Assembly: GCA_964653095.1 (NCBI GenBank)
Contig: CAZZEH010000013.1
Coordinates: 27,799 to 91,798, forward strand
Source: JAMLHH01 sp964653095
Lineage (GTDB): Bacteria > Bacteroidota > Bacteroidia > Chitinophagales > JADIYW01
Direction: 5' to 3'
Length of the DNA stretch: 64,000 nucleotides
This document shows positions 36,270 through 44,941 of the stretch, one piece after another (the first letter of the stretch is position 1; each line of letters opens with the position of its first letter). Under the pieces are notes generated by a model. It was not told the DNA's origin and did not search any database. It saw only the letters and a list, made by a program, of their open reading frames with translations. The position numbers were made by a program, and so were the translations under genes.

Positions 36270-37475
36270 ATGGAGTTCATAGATTTTTTAGGGGAAATGC
36301 TGGGTATAACTAAGGACTTTGCTGTTACTAAAATTGAGAAAAACGAGTTTGATAAAACGATTAATATTCACATAGAGTATTTGCCTAATGCTTATTTAAA
36401 GAGCGGAAAGGAATATGCTATTTACGATCGTACTCCTGTTCGTAAGTGGCAACATTTAAACTGGTTTGAATACAGATGTTATTTGATTGGTTCTTTGCCT
36501 AGATATATTGCAGAAGATGGAAAACCAAAAGTTATTGACATTAATTTTGCTCCTCCTGGGAAAGGCTATACCCATTTATTTGCAAGAGAAATCATTTACG
36601 CATTAAAGAAAGTTCGGGTACAATCAATCGTTGCTGATTTATTCCAAACAACCGACTATATCGTTAGAAGCATAATGGAATCAGCAGTTGAGAACGGATT
36701 AGAGAAACGAGGTCAGGTAAAAGACTTTAAAAACATTAGTTTAGACGAAAAAGCTTATACCAAAGGGCATCACTACGCAACCATTTTGATAGATAGTGAC
36801 ACCAATACTGTGCTGGATATGGTTGAGGGGAGAAAAGAAGAAGATGTTAAGAAACTTTTTGTAAATGTGAGTGGAGAAACGAAACAACCGCAACTAAACA
36901 GAGTGAATATGGATATGTGGAAACCATTTATGAACACAATAAAGTCTATTGCTCCACAAGCGATAATAGTACATGATAAATTCCATTTATTCAAGATGTT
37001 ATCGGAAGCCATTGATAAAACAAGAAAAAAAGAAGTTAAAGACAACCCTCAACTAAAAGGGCAGAAATACACTGTTTTGAAGAATGCTAATAATAGAACA
37101 GAAACTCAGCAAGCTATATTCGAACAGTTGATTAAAGACAATTTAAAAACCTCGCAAGCGTGGTTAATACGAGAGAACTTTAAAGGAGTATTTGCCGATA
37201 AACAAAACGTTGAAAGCAATTATAAACAGTGGAAAGAAAATGCACTAACTTTTTCAATTAATGCAGTAAATAAGGTGATTGCTACATTCGACAGACACTT
37301 AAATGGGATAATTAATGCAATAACCACTAGTACTTCTAGTGCAAAACATGAGAACAAAAATGGAGCGATTCAATCAGTTATTGCAAAAGCAAGAGGGTTT
37401 AGAAATTTTGAAAGATTTAGGATAAATGCATTATTCTATTTTGGAAATTTAAACCTCGCTCCACAAAATATTTAG
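36270..37475 (+). CDS. ISL3 family transposase
   Basis: A 401-residue DDE transposase, normal length for ISL3 members (about 400-440). The N-terminal region (residues 1-130) should carry the DNA-binding part. The catalytic region follows with LDEKAYTKGHHYATILIDSD (first Asp region) and IVHDKFHLFKMLSEAIDKTRKKE, the conserved D-KFH block of ISL3 transposases. The terminal Glu region is probably in the helical tract around KENALTFSINAVNKVIATFD. The stop lies inside the right inverted repeat. No frameshift or stop is seen, so the enzyme appears functional. Confidence 0.95.
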   Translation: MEFIDFLGEMLGITKDFAVTKIEKNEFDKTINIHIEYLPNAYLKSGKEYAIYDRTPVRKWQHLNWFEYRCYLIGSLPRYIAEDGKPKVIDINFAPPGKGYTHLFAREIIYALKKVRVQSIVADLFQTTDYIVRSIMESAVENGLEKRGQVKDFKNISLDEKAYTKGHHYATILIDSDTNTVLDMVEGRKEEDVKKLFVNVSGETKQPQLNRVNMDMWKPFMNTIKSIAPQAIIVHDKFHLFKMLSEAIDKTRKKEVKDNPQLKGQKYTVLKNANNRTETQQAIFEQLIKDNLKTSQAWLIRENFKGVFADKQNVESNYKQWKENALTFSINAVNKVIATFDRHLNGIINAITTSTSSAKHENKNGAIQSVIAKARGFRNFERFRINALFYFGNLNLAPQNI

Positions 37476-37482
37476 TAATGCC
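37462..37482 (-). repeat. Right inverted repeat of the IS
   Basis: Complementary partner of 36197-36217. The last codons and stop of the transposase gene (ending 37475) overlap it. Confidence 0.93.
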
Positions 37483-37490
37483 ATACTTTT
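37483..37490. repeat. Right target-site duplication of the ISL3 element
   Basis: ATACTTTT, perfect copy of 36189-36196. Confidence 0.95.
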
Positions 37491-37760
37491 ATATTCTTTA
37501 TGAAAATCTTTTTTATAAAGAATCTCCTATTGAAAAAACAGCTCAATTTCTCATACTCTATTTCATAATGGCTATCGCTTTTGTTTCTATAATATTCTTA
37601 TCTGTTTTCAGAGTGAGGTAATACAGCTCCTTAAGCACAGTGAAACTGAGTTGGTAAAAAGAAATTTAATCGCCTACTGAATTTATTGAAAACAAGCTAT
37701 GGAAAACAGATGTGTCTCTGTTAATTTTGTGATTGACAAAAACCTCATTAAATTCAATTT
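37491..37760. other. Non-coding region between the IS and priA
   Basis: Before the insertion this was the shared upstream region of the divergent Kelch/LamG and priA genes. It now holds the displaced upstream sequence of the former. AT-rich, no RNA gene seen. A 48-codon hydrophobic frame (start 37478, end 37624) begins inside the IS end and is probably chance. Confidence 0.5.
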
Positions 37761-40208
37761 GTGCAGAGTCCGCTGTTTTGTGAAGTAATCATACCTTTAT
37801 CTGTCAAAGGAACCTTTACTTATTTGGTCCCGGAAGGATGGGAAGAACTGATAGTACCGGGTATTCGGGTAGAAGTGCAGTTTGGAAGGCGAAAGCACTA
37901 CACCGGTATTGTAAAAAATCTGCACTACATTCAGCCCACACAATACAAAGCGAAAGCATTAATCAGTATCGTGGATGATATGCCTGTCGTAACGGAAATC
38001 CAATTGAAATTTTGGGAATGGATCGCCGGATATTACTGCTGTGAAGAAGGCGAAGTCATGCGGGCTGCCCTGCCGACTTTTTTCAGGCCGGACAGCGAAA
38101 CTATTTATATCCGACATCCGTACAGTACTGTGGATATTTTGGAGCTGCCGGATGATGAATATCTAATTGCAAGTGCATTGACTCAGCAGGATGCCCTCAA
38201 ACTGGCAGACATTCAGGCTATACTCCAAAAAAAATCTGTTCAAAAAACCGTAACCAGTCTGATTGACAAAGGAGTATTGGTTTTAAAAGAATATATGGAG
38301 GAAAAGTACAAACCAAAGACCGAAATATATACTCGTCTGCATCCGAAATACGGTAGAAATCAGGATAGGATTAAGGAGCTTTTTGGGCTGCTTGCCCGAA
38401 GTCCGAAACAAACCGATTTACTGTTGGCCTATTTGTCAGAACATACTCATTCGGAATGGACGGTAAGAAAAACTCTGATAAAAAAATCAGAAGTTTCAGG
38501 TTCCGTGCACCGCACCATGGTTGAGAAAGAAATTTTCGAAAACGAGGAAAGAATCGTTTCCCGTACAGAGGAGGAGGATATTCACGACAACCCACCTCCA
38601 CTCAGTAAAAGTCAGCAGGCTGTTTATAGCCAAATAAATACTATCTGGAACGAAAAAAGAGTGATTTTGCTGAGAGGTGTAACCGCCTCGGGGAAAACAC
38701 ATATCTATGCCGAGCTCATTCGCGACACATTGGCCAAAGGTCAGCAGGTACTATATCTTGTCCCTGAAATAGCGTTAACCACGCAGTTGATTCGTCGGTT
38801 AAAAAGCATGCTGGGCACAATCGGAGTGTATCATTCCAAATTTAATCCGGCCGAACGGACAGAAACCTGGCTAAAAGTACTCAAACAGGAATATAATATT
38901 GTGGTGGGTGCCCGCTCTGCCATGTTTTTGCCTTTTCAAAATCTCGGATTAATCATCGTGGACGAGGAGCACGACGGTTCCTACAAACAGTACGAACCTG
39001 CACCGAGATATCAGTCCAGAGACAGCATCATTTATCTGGCTCATCAGATAGAAGCCAAAGTTCTTTTGGGGAGTGCTACACCCTCAATAGAATCCTGGAC
39101 CAATGCGCAGGCAGGTCGGTATGGCTATGTCGAACTGACTCAACGTCACGGAGAAATGAATCTTCCCGAACTGCACTTCATCAATATGACCGAGGCCCGA
39201 AAAAATAAAAAAGTGACCGGAATGCTTAGTGAGGTACTTCAATCGCAAATACATAAAACTCTAAAAAAAGGCAAGCAGGTCATTGTATTTCAAAATCGAA
39301 GAGGATATGCTCCCTATATCACTTGTAAAGACTGTGCCTGGATTCCGGAATGTCCGCACTGTGATGTCAATCTTACTTTTCACAAATATTCCGAACAGCT
39401 TAAATGTCATTATTGCGGCTATACTTCTCTCATGCCCAAATCCTGTCCTTCCTGCCAATCCACTCTGTTAGAAATGCGGGGAGCCGGCACAGAGCGGGTA
39501 GAAGACGATTTGCAGGCACTGTTTCCCGATGCAAAGCTTTTGCGGATGGATTACGACACCGCTAAAAGTAAAACGGCCTATGAACGAATCATAGATACTT
39601 TTGAGCAGCAGGAAGCCGACATTCTCATTGGAACTCAGATGGTCACTAAAGGATTAGATTTTAAAAATGTGGAACTCGTGGGAGTACTGAGTGCAGACTC
39701 TCTATTATATTATCCGGACTTCCGGGCCACAGAACGTGCATTCCAGCTTTTGTCACAAGTAAGTGGGCGTGCGGGTCGTTCAGATGAGCTCGGGAAAGTG
39801 TTTATACAAATCAGTAATTTGCAGCATCCGATTGTAACCTTTTTGAAAAAGCAGGATATTGTTCCCTACTACAAACGTGAAACTGCCGAAAGAAACAGAT
39901 TTAAATACCCACCGTTTACACGCATTATTCACATTTCTGTTCAGGATCAGAAAGAACAAATTGCTCAGCAGGCTGCTCTGTTTTTGTTCCAGCAGTTGCA
40001 GCCTCAGATTGCAGGGGAATGTCTGGGACCTTCCATTCCGTCAAAAGGAAAATTAAAAGGGAAATATATTCGGGAAATTCTGATAAAATTGGATAGAGAT
40101 GCCAATAAAATTTCTACTGCGAAAAGAACAATCGAACAGTCCCGGCTCCTGATGTATCAGTACGATTTATTTAAAAAAGTCCGGTTGATTATTAACGTAG
40201 ATCCGTAA
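37761..40208 (+). CDS. priA: Primosomal protein N' (replication restart helicase PriA)
   Basis: Superfamily 2 helicase that reloads the replisome at stalled forks. The start is the GTG at 37761, since the conserved N-terminal DNA-binding fold begins immediately (FCEVIIPLSVKGTFTYLVP). Order of motifs: 3'-end binding domain (1-105), winged helix, Walker A GVTASGKTHIYAELI, IIVDEEHDGSYKQYEPAPRY (DEEH box), GSATPSIES, then the two zinc clusters CKDCAWIPECPHCDVNLTFH and CHYCGY...CPSC, then IGTQMVTKGLDFKNV and QVSGRAGR in helicase domain 2, and the C-terminal domain. Length 815 is typical. It converges on the thioesterase gene with two bases between the stops. Confidence 0.97.
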   Translation: MQSPLFCEVIIPLSVKGTFTYLVPEGWEELIVPGIRVEVQFGRRKHYTGIVKNLHYIQPTQYKAKALISIVDDMPVVTEIQLKFWEWIAGYYCCEEGEVMRAALPTFFRPDSETIYIRHPYSTVDILELPDDEYLIASALTQQDALKLADIQAILQKKSVQKTVTSLIDKGVLVLKEYMEEKYKPKTEIYTRLHPKYGRNQDRIKELFGLLARSPKQTDLLLAYLSEHTHSEWTVRKTLIKKSEVSGSVHRTMVEKEIFENEERIVSRTEEEDIHDNPPPLSKSQQAVYSQINTIWNEKRVILLRGVTASGKTHIYAELIRDTLAKGQQVLYLVPEIALTTQLIRRLKSMLGTIGVYHSKFNPAERTETWLKVLKQEYNIVVGARSAMFLPFQNLGLIIVDEEHDGSYKQYEPAPRYQSRDSIIYLAHQIEAKVLLGSATPSIESWTNAQAGRYGYVELTQRHGEMNLPELHFINMTEARKNKKVTGMLSEVLQSQIHKTLKKGKQVIVFQNRRGYAPYITCKDCAWIPECPHCDVNLTFHKYSEQLKCHYCGYTSLMPKSCPSCQSTLLEMRGAGTERVEDDLQALFPDAKLLRMDYDTAKSKTAYERIIDTFEQQEADILIGTQMVTKGLDFKNVELVGVLSADSLLYYPDFRATERAFQLLSQVSGRAGRSDELGKVFIQISNLQHPIVTFLKKQDIVPYYKRETAERNRFKYPPFTRIIHISVQDQKEQIAQQAALFLFQQLQPQIAGECLGPSIPSKGKLKGKYIREILIKLDRDANKISTAKRTIEQSRLLMYQYDLFKKVRLIINVDP

Positions 40209-40210
40209 GG

Positions 40211-40612
40211 TTACTCCTGATTGCGTTCTGCCAATCTGTCTTTCACAAATTCCACTTCCGTTTTCCCGTGAGGCGCTGGTTTGCCGTTTTCATCGAGATT
40301 CACCATGATAATTTTTTCGACGGTAAGAATAACTTCTCGGGTCATTTTATTTCGAGCTTCACATTTGAGCGTAATAGAAGTTCGCCCGAATTTTATCACC
40401 TCAAATCCTATTTCCACAATATCCCCGTCTTTAGCCGAGCTCATGAAATTAATTTCGGACATATACTTTGTGACAACACGTGGGTTTTCAAGCTGAATAA
40501 TCGAATATACCGCCGCTTCTTCATCAATCCAGGCGAGAAGATAGCCTCCAAAAAGTGTCTTATTGGGGTTTAAATCCTGAGGTTTCACCCATTTTCTTGT
40601 ATTAAATCTCAT
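40211..40612 (-). CDS. Acyl-CoA thioesterase, hotdog fold (YciA/BFIT-like)
   Basis: Hydrolyses acyl-CoA thioesters in the cytoplasm. The 133 residues form a single hotdog domain: NPNKTLFGGYLLAWIDEEAA matches the conserved active-site helix region of YciA-type thioesterases (N..G.LFGG.LL.W.DE.A), followed by the strands EINFMSSAKDGDIVEIGFEV and GRTSITLKCEARN. A short charged tail ends the protein. Divergent from the aminotransferase; the acyl chain preference is unknown. Confidence 0.87.
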   Translation of the reverse strand: MRFNTRKWVKPQDLNPNKTLFGGYLLAWIDEEAAVYSIIQLENPRVVTKYMSEINFMSSAKDGDIVEIGFEVIKFGRTSITLKCEARNKMTREVILTVEKIIMVNLDENGKPAPHGKTEVEFVKDRLAERNQE

Positions 40613-41080
40613 TCTACTTTTATTTTAAAACATCCTTAGAAATCCCAAACTCTGCGTTACTTCAAATTTTAAAATACTCATTTACAACAGTAAATCCCGC
40701 TTTTAAAATTTTAAAAAGTCTTGATTTTAGTATTTTTAGTGATGCCATTTCAATATCGTTTAATTAACAAAATGAATTGCTTTAGTTCCACCAAGGCGGA
40801 TGACGCAAATCAATCCATTTAGTATAATAGATGTCATGCTGCGGTCAGTGAGCCTGCCGAACTGAAAGCATCTCTTTTCAAAAAACCTTAACTAAACGAC
40901 ATTGGATGTCATTTATTAAGTATTCAAACCATTTTCTATTCTTAAAACAAATTTAACTCACTTTCATTACTATAAAAACCCTGTTTAAAGACTAACTTTG
41001 TACTGCACAATTAACAACTACAAACGATTTAAGTTGCACTTCGACACACAGTCTTTTGTACTCTATATATTCTGTATGTA
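40613..41080. other. Intergenic region with a decayed dispersed repeat
   Basis: A 468-base gap. Around 40838-40880, GTCATGCTGCGG...GAGCCTGCCGAACTG AAAGCATCTC resembles the hairpin-type repeats common in this phylum, comparable in style to 30020-30153. The part after 40900 is AT-rich leader for the aminotransferase gene. No gene or RNA seen. Confidence 0.4.
40993..41000 (+). promoter_or_regulatory. Possible -7 box for the aminotransferase gene
   Basis: TAACTTTG, a full TAnnTTTG match, but 80 bases before the ATG at 41081 and without a clear TTTG at -33. If used, the mRNA would have a leader of about 75 bases. Confidence 0.35.
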
Positions 41081-42283
41081 ATGATTGAAAAGTTTCTAAA
41101 ATATCAGGCACAAACCACCACTCACCCACTCTGTATAGATGTGGATTATGCCAAAGGTTCCTATATATACAGTACGGACGGAAAAAAATATTTGGATTTC
41201 GTTGCAGGAGTATCCGCATGCAGTCTGGGACATTGCCACCCGAAAGTAATCGAGGCCATTAAAGCTCAAGCGGAGCGGTATATGCACGTCATGGTATATG
41301 GAGAATTTTCTCAGGGTCCGGCAGTAGAATATGCCAAACTTTTAGCCGAAAACATTCAAATTCCCAATGCAAAGATATACTTGGTCAACAGCGGTACCGA
41401 AGCTACTGAAGGTGCTTTAAAGCTGTCAAGGCGATACACAGGCAGACAACAAATTATTGCAGCAAAATATGCCTATCACGGCAACACGATGGGGTCGCTG
41501 AGCCTGATGGGACTCGAAGAAAGAAAAAAGCCGTTTCTCCCTCTCATTCCGGAGGTATCTTTTATAGGATTTAATAATGAAGAAGATTTGGCACTTATCA
41601 CAGACAAAACTGCATGTGTCATATTAGAAACTATTCAGGGAGGTGCGGGATTTATCGAGCCTCAAAACGGTTGGTTGCAAAAAGTAAAAAAGCGCTGCGA
41701 AGAAACCGGGGCTTTGCTTGTACTGGACGAAATACAACCCGGGTTTGGACGGACAGGAAAACTTTTTTCTTATGAGCTTTACGGAGTAGTTCCGGACATT
41801 CTTGTTATTGGAAAGGGGATGGCAGGAGGTCTTCCGGTCGGCGCATTTGTGGCACGTACAGAAGTCATGAGTGTACTTAGCGAGAATCCGGAAATGTCAC
41901 ACATTACCACTTTTGGCGGTAACCCGGTGATTGCGGCTGCCTCTCTGGCTACTCTTAAAGAAATTCTCGATTCCAGTCTGATGCAGGAAACCTTAGAAAA
42001 AGAAAAACTTTTCAGAAGTCTGCTTCGGCACAAGCTTATTCAGGAAGTTCGCGGACGCGGTCTCATGCTCACATTAATTTTAACAAACCCTGACATTGCA
42101 AACGAACTCATCTTGAAATGTATGGACCAGGGACTTATTCTGTTTTGGTTACTCTTCGAAAAAAGAGCTGCACGCATTACTCCGCCCCTAACCATATCCG
42201 AAGATGAAATCAGGGATGGATGCCGGATAATTACAGATACATTGGACAGGATAGCCAATGACTCTAACGGCATTTATATTTAG
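41081..42283 (+). CDS. Class III PLP-dependent aminotransferase
   Basis: Aspartate-aminotransferase-fold, subgroup III (ornithine/acetylornithine/4-aminobutyrate type) enzyme. Family landmarks: DFVAGVSACSLGHCHPKVIEAI, NSGTEATEGALKLSRRYTG, YHGNTMGSLSLMG, ETIQGGAGFIEP, LLVLDEIQPGFGRTGKLFSYE, and the PLP Schiff-base Lys in VIGKGMAGGLPVGAFVA (about residue 250). Length 400 suits ArgD- or ornithine aminotransferase-like proteins. FWLLFEKRAARITPPLTIS matches the C-terminal arginine region. argH lies at the left end of the window but about 40 kb away, so the substrate (acetylornithine, ornithine or other) stays open. Confidence 0.88.
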   Translation: MIEKFLKYQAQTTTHPLCIDVDYAKGSYIYSTDGKKYLDFVAGVSACSLGHCHPKVIEAIKAQAERYMHVMVYGEFSQGPAVEYAKLLAENIQIPNAKIYLVNSGTEATEGALKLSRRYTGRQQIIAAKYAYHGNTMGSLSLMGLEERKKPFLPLIPEVSFIGFNNEEDLALITDKTACVILETIQGGAGFIEPQNGWLQKVKKRCEETGALLVLDEIQPGFGRTGKLFSYELYGVVPDILVIGKGMAGGLPVGAFVARTEVMSVLSENPEMSHITTFGGNPVIAAASLATLKEILDSSLMQETLEKEKLFRSLLRHKLIQEVRGRGLMLTLILTNPDIANELILKCMDQGLILFWLLFEKRAARITPPLTISEDEIRDGCRIITDTLDRIANDSNGIYI

Positions 42284-42589
42284 TCGCTCATACGATAAGT
42301 TTAAATCACTACAAGCCAGGTAAACTATAATACATCAACTGGAAAATCCATAAACTCTGCTAAGAAGGAGGCGCAGTAAAATTTATCAATACTACTGTTA
42401 AGTTATATAGATATAAGTAAAAAAGCAAATAAAATGCTAAGCCCCGGTTGGATTGTTAGAACTTTTAATGCCCATCTATCCACAACTTGGAGATTTAATC
42501 CGGATTCAGCATTAGAAATTTTATTCGGACCAAAATAGCTTCAAATCAGTCGTTTCACTGGTTTATTCTATGTTTTGATGTTCTATGGC
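42284..42589. other. Intergenic stretch before the attC-like element, nothing found
   Basis: About 300 bases of AT-rich sequence after the aminotransferase stop, with short, unrelated frames only. No hairpin or promoter stands out. Confidence 0.4.
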
Positions 42590-42745
42590 ATTTGACTCGC
42601 TTGGCGAAAGTGCCGGGCTTTTATCGATAATTCCTATGCCTATCGGAATCAATCGAAGAACATATTTTCAATTTATCGGAAATACTTTTTTGATACAAAT
42701 CTGTACGAAGCATATTAATAGCCATTTTGCAAAACCCTGTTAGGT
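42590..42745 (+). repeat. attC-like imperfect palindrome A
   Basis: Starts near ATTTGAC and CTCGCTTGGCGAAAGTGCC (42596-42614), and ends in GTTAGGT (42739-42745), which matches the integron R' core GTTRRRY. The start region shares CTCGCTTG-CGAA-G with element B (44595 onward). The two arms are only weakly complementary, so the palindrome is poorer than B. It ends 12 bases before the methyltransferase stop codon. Confidence 0.4.
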
Positions 42746-42756
42746 GCTTTGGAATT

Positions 42757-43650
42757 TTATTTAAAGTTAAGTCTTTTTTGTTTTAAATGGGGTTCAATTC
42801 TCTTATTCGCTAGGTCTATATATTCCTCTGAAATTTCATAACCAACAAATTTTCTATTAGACTTTAAAGCTGAAATAGCAGTTGTCCCACTACCAATAAA
42901 TGGGTCTAGAATAATATCGTCCTTATAAGATAGAAGTTGTATTAAACGATAAGGCAGTTCTTCTGGAAATGGAGCAGGATGTCCGATTCTTCTTGCACTT
43001 TCAGCGTTCATTGTCCATATAGATTTTGTCCATTCCATGAATTGTTCTTTTGTAATGGTGTTTTCCCTCCCTTTTCTTTCATGCTTATAATCTCCTTTTG
43101 AAAATACTAATATGTATTCGTGAACATCTCTTAAGGTTGGATTTGAAGCACTCATCCAACTGCCCCAAGCTGTTGATGGACTAGCACTTGCAGCTTTGTT
43201 CCAAATGATTTCGCCCCGCATATTAAAACCAATATCATTCATCATTTTTGAGATGTAATCAGAAAGAGGAATATAAGGTTTTCTCCCAAGGTTAGCAACA
43301 TTTATACAAGCTCTACCGCCATTAACTAAAACTCTATAAGTCTCACTAAAAGCATCTTTTAATAAATCTAAGTACTCTTTTAATGATAAATCTTCATCAT
43401 ATTCTTTTGAAACGTTGTATGGTGGAGAAGTTACCATAAGATGTACAGAGTTGTCGGGAATCTCTTTCATATCGACAGCAGTTCCTAAAATTATCTTATT
43501 AAGAAAGTTAGAAGGGAAATCATTTTCCTTTTTTGATACTACCTTTTTATTACTCAATTCTTTATAAAGTTTAGAATCATAAAATTTTGAACTATCGTGA
43601 TTTATCCTTCCAGTAGTTCCAAACGCACTAGTTTCTGTCCCTTTATTCAT
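42757..43650 (-). CDS. Type II DNA methyltransferase, beta class
   Basis: Protects DNA from the neighbouring nuclease. Motif IV (TSPPYN, residues 74-79) comes before motif I (DPFIGSGTT, 249-257), the beta-class order; the last block FVGYEISEEYIDLANKRI is the cofactor-binding helix. SPPY rather than DPPY favours N4-cytosine methylation, although N6-adenine is not excluded. Length 297 is normal. Start at the ATG at 43650, one base after the stop of the restriction gene, so the two are almost certainly one operon. The base composition is visibly more AT-rich than the flanking housekeeping genes, consistent with transfer. Confidence 0.9.
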   Translation of the reverse strand: MNKGTETSAFGTTGRINHDSSKFYDSKLYKELSNKKVVSKKENDFPSNFLNKIILGTAVDMKEIPDNSVHLMVTSPPYNVSKEYDEDLSLKEYLDLLKDAFSETYRVLVNGGRACINVANLGRKPYIPLSDYISKMMNDIGFNMRGEIIWNKAASASPSTAWGSWMSASNPTLRDVHEYILVFSKGDYKHERKGRENTITKEQFMEWTKSIWTMNAESARRIGHPAPFPEELPYRLIQLLSYKDDIILDPFIGSGTTAISALKSNRKFVGYEISEEYIDLANKRIEPHLKQKRLNFK

Positions 43651-43651
43651 A

Positions 43652-44512
43652 TTATTTTTGTATTAATTGCAAGAATTTTTCTGCTCTTGCTATATCTGAT
43701 TTTTCATTGTTGGAAATTCGGATTATTTTACCAAGTTTTTGTTTAGAAATCATTGAAGAAAAATAATTCATTTCAGAAGTAATCAATTCATTACATACTT
43801 CAAATAGATCGTCTTTGTTTGAAAAAGTATGGAAACCTTTACCTTCTGTAGAAACAATAAAGTCAGCATTAGTAGGGTTTGGGCATAAAGACCAAAAACC
43901 TTGAATGACTCCCGATTTTTTAAGAAAATCGACTTTTTCTTTATAGCTTTCCGTAATCGGTGTATTACCTAAGATTATTATAGGAATTTTTGTTGATGAA
44001 TTTCCAGAAACTCTAATATTTATTGATTTACCAATTGCTTTTAGCATTGAATCGGAGCGTAACAATCCTGGATTACCTTTATGTGATTTGTAGTCACCAA
44101 TAAATTTAATTTGATTAGGTTCAAAAAATTGGTAGTTCGAAACAATACTCATCTTTATTTCAAAGATAACTTTAATATTTTCGGCTTTTTGGCTTGTTTT
44201 GTTTGTCGTACAAAAAGCTAAGTCTGCACTTGAACGTCTTGAAAGTCCCAGTTCTTCACATACAACTCCATTTACTGCATATAAACCTAACCTTTTTGCT
44301 ATTGAGTCAAAAATTGTTTTACTCCATCTTTCTGTATATTGTCCTATTAATGAATTCCTGCTTTGTAAAGTTTGACCTTCGGCATCTATTCCCTTTGGAA
44401 CATAAGCAAAATGACCTTTTCGAAGATTATAAAATAGTTGTTCTGGAGAAGCAAAGTTTTTCAATGCTTCTTGAAAGAAATTGATTTCTGTTTCAGTTGT
44501 CCAAAGTGTCAT
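43652..44512 (-). CDS. Probable type II restriction endonuclease
   Basis: First gene of the pair, translated just before the methyltransferase. No family is recognised by sequence, but a PD-(D/E)xK nuclease core is plausible: Asp97 in RRSSADLAFC, then 20 residues later Glu118 and Lys120 in VIFEIKMS. The order D-x20-E-x-K and the surrounding beta-strands fit the fold. The restriction assignment rests on the one-base spacing to a beta-class methyltransferase and the module-like setting. Length 286 suits a type II enzyme. The recognition site cannot be predicted. Having the endonuclease gene first, without a separate controller gene, is somewhat unusual. Confidence 0.75.
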   Translation of the reverse strand: MTLWTTETEINFFQEALKNFASPEQLFYNLRKGHFAYVPKGIDAEGQTLQSRNSLIGQYTERWSKTIFDSIAKRLGLYAVNGVVCEELGLSRRSSADLAFCTTNKTSQKAENIKVIFEIKMSIVSNYQFFEPNQIKFIGDYKSHKGNPGLLRSDSMLKAIGKSINIRVSGNSSTKIPIIILGNTPITESYKEKVDFLKKSGVIQGFWSLCPNPTNADFIVSTEGKGFHTFSNKDDLFEVCNELITSEMNYFSSMISKQKLGKIIRISNNEKSDIARAEKFLQLIQK

Positions 44513-44581
44513 ATTCTGGTTTAAAAATTACATATACAAAAGTAGTCATTAATTTCGATACATATGAATTTGATCCATTGT

Positions 44582-44722
44582 ACCTAACGTCTGCCTCGCT
44601 TGACGAAGGCGGCACTTTTAAGCAGTAATTTTCGACAAAAAATGAGACTTTAAAATTAAACAAAAACTATAATTTGAAGCCATTTCCTGCCACTATTGTC
44701 AAACGAGCTGATATGGTCTCAT
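44582..44722 (+). repeat. attC-like imperfect palindrome B
   Basis: Begins with ACCTAAC (44582-44588), a match to the integron R'' core RYYYAAC. The arm CTCGCTTGACGAAGGCGGCA (44595-44614) pairs with TGCCACTATTGTCAAACGAG (44688-44707) at 15 of 20 positions, plus two G-T wobbles. The total span of about 140 bases is within the attC range. The closing GTTRRRY is not recognisable (degenerate near 44710-44720). The rest of the 44513-44941 gap contains nothing I can name. Confidence 0.45.
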
Positions 44723-44941
44723 CACAATGAAACTCTATTTCTTTATCAATAATACAGAAATATCTTATATAAACCGACGAAAAACCATAGAGAATTACAT
44801 TGCAAACTCCTTCAAATATCGCATTTGCCTCCAGTCAACTTCAACTCCGCACCCCATATTCTGTGTCGGATAGCCCGGAGAAGATGCTTAATATTTACGC
44901 TTCATAAACACCTAATTAGGGTTTGGGTTTAACACCAAGAT

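Larger units (their letters stand above)
36197..37482 (+). mobile_element. Complete ISL3-family insertion sequence, 1286 bp
   Basis: Bounded by inverted repeats at 36197-36217 (GGTTATACTAAATATTTTGT...) and 37462-37482, which on the reverse strand reads GGCATTACTAAATATTTTGT.... The two agree at 18 of 21 positions and both begin with GG, as expected for ISL3. It is flanked by the perfect 8-bp repeat ATACTTTT. It contains a single intact transposase gene. The identical target repeats and open frame indicate a recent insertion that may still be mobile. Confidence 0.96.

Noticed and set aside
37478..37624. 48-codon hydrophobic frame on the plus strand just after the IS
   Set aside because: It starts inside the IS terminal repeat, so it could not have existed before the insertion; no recognisable family.
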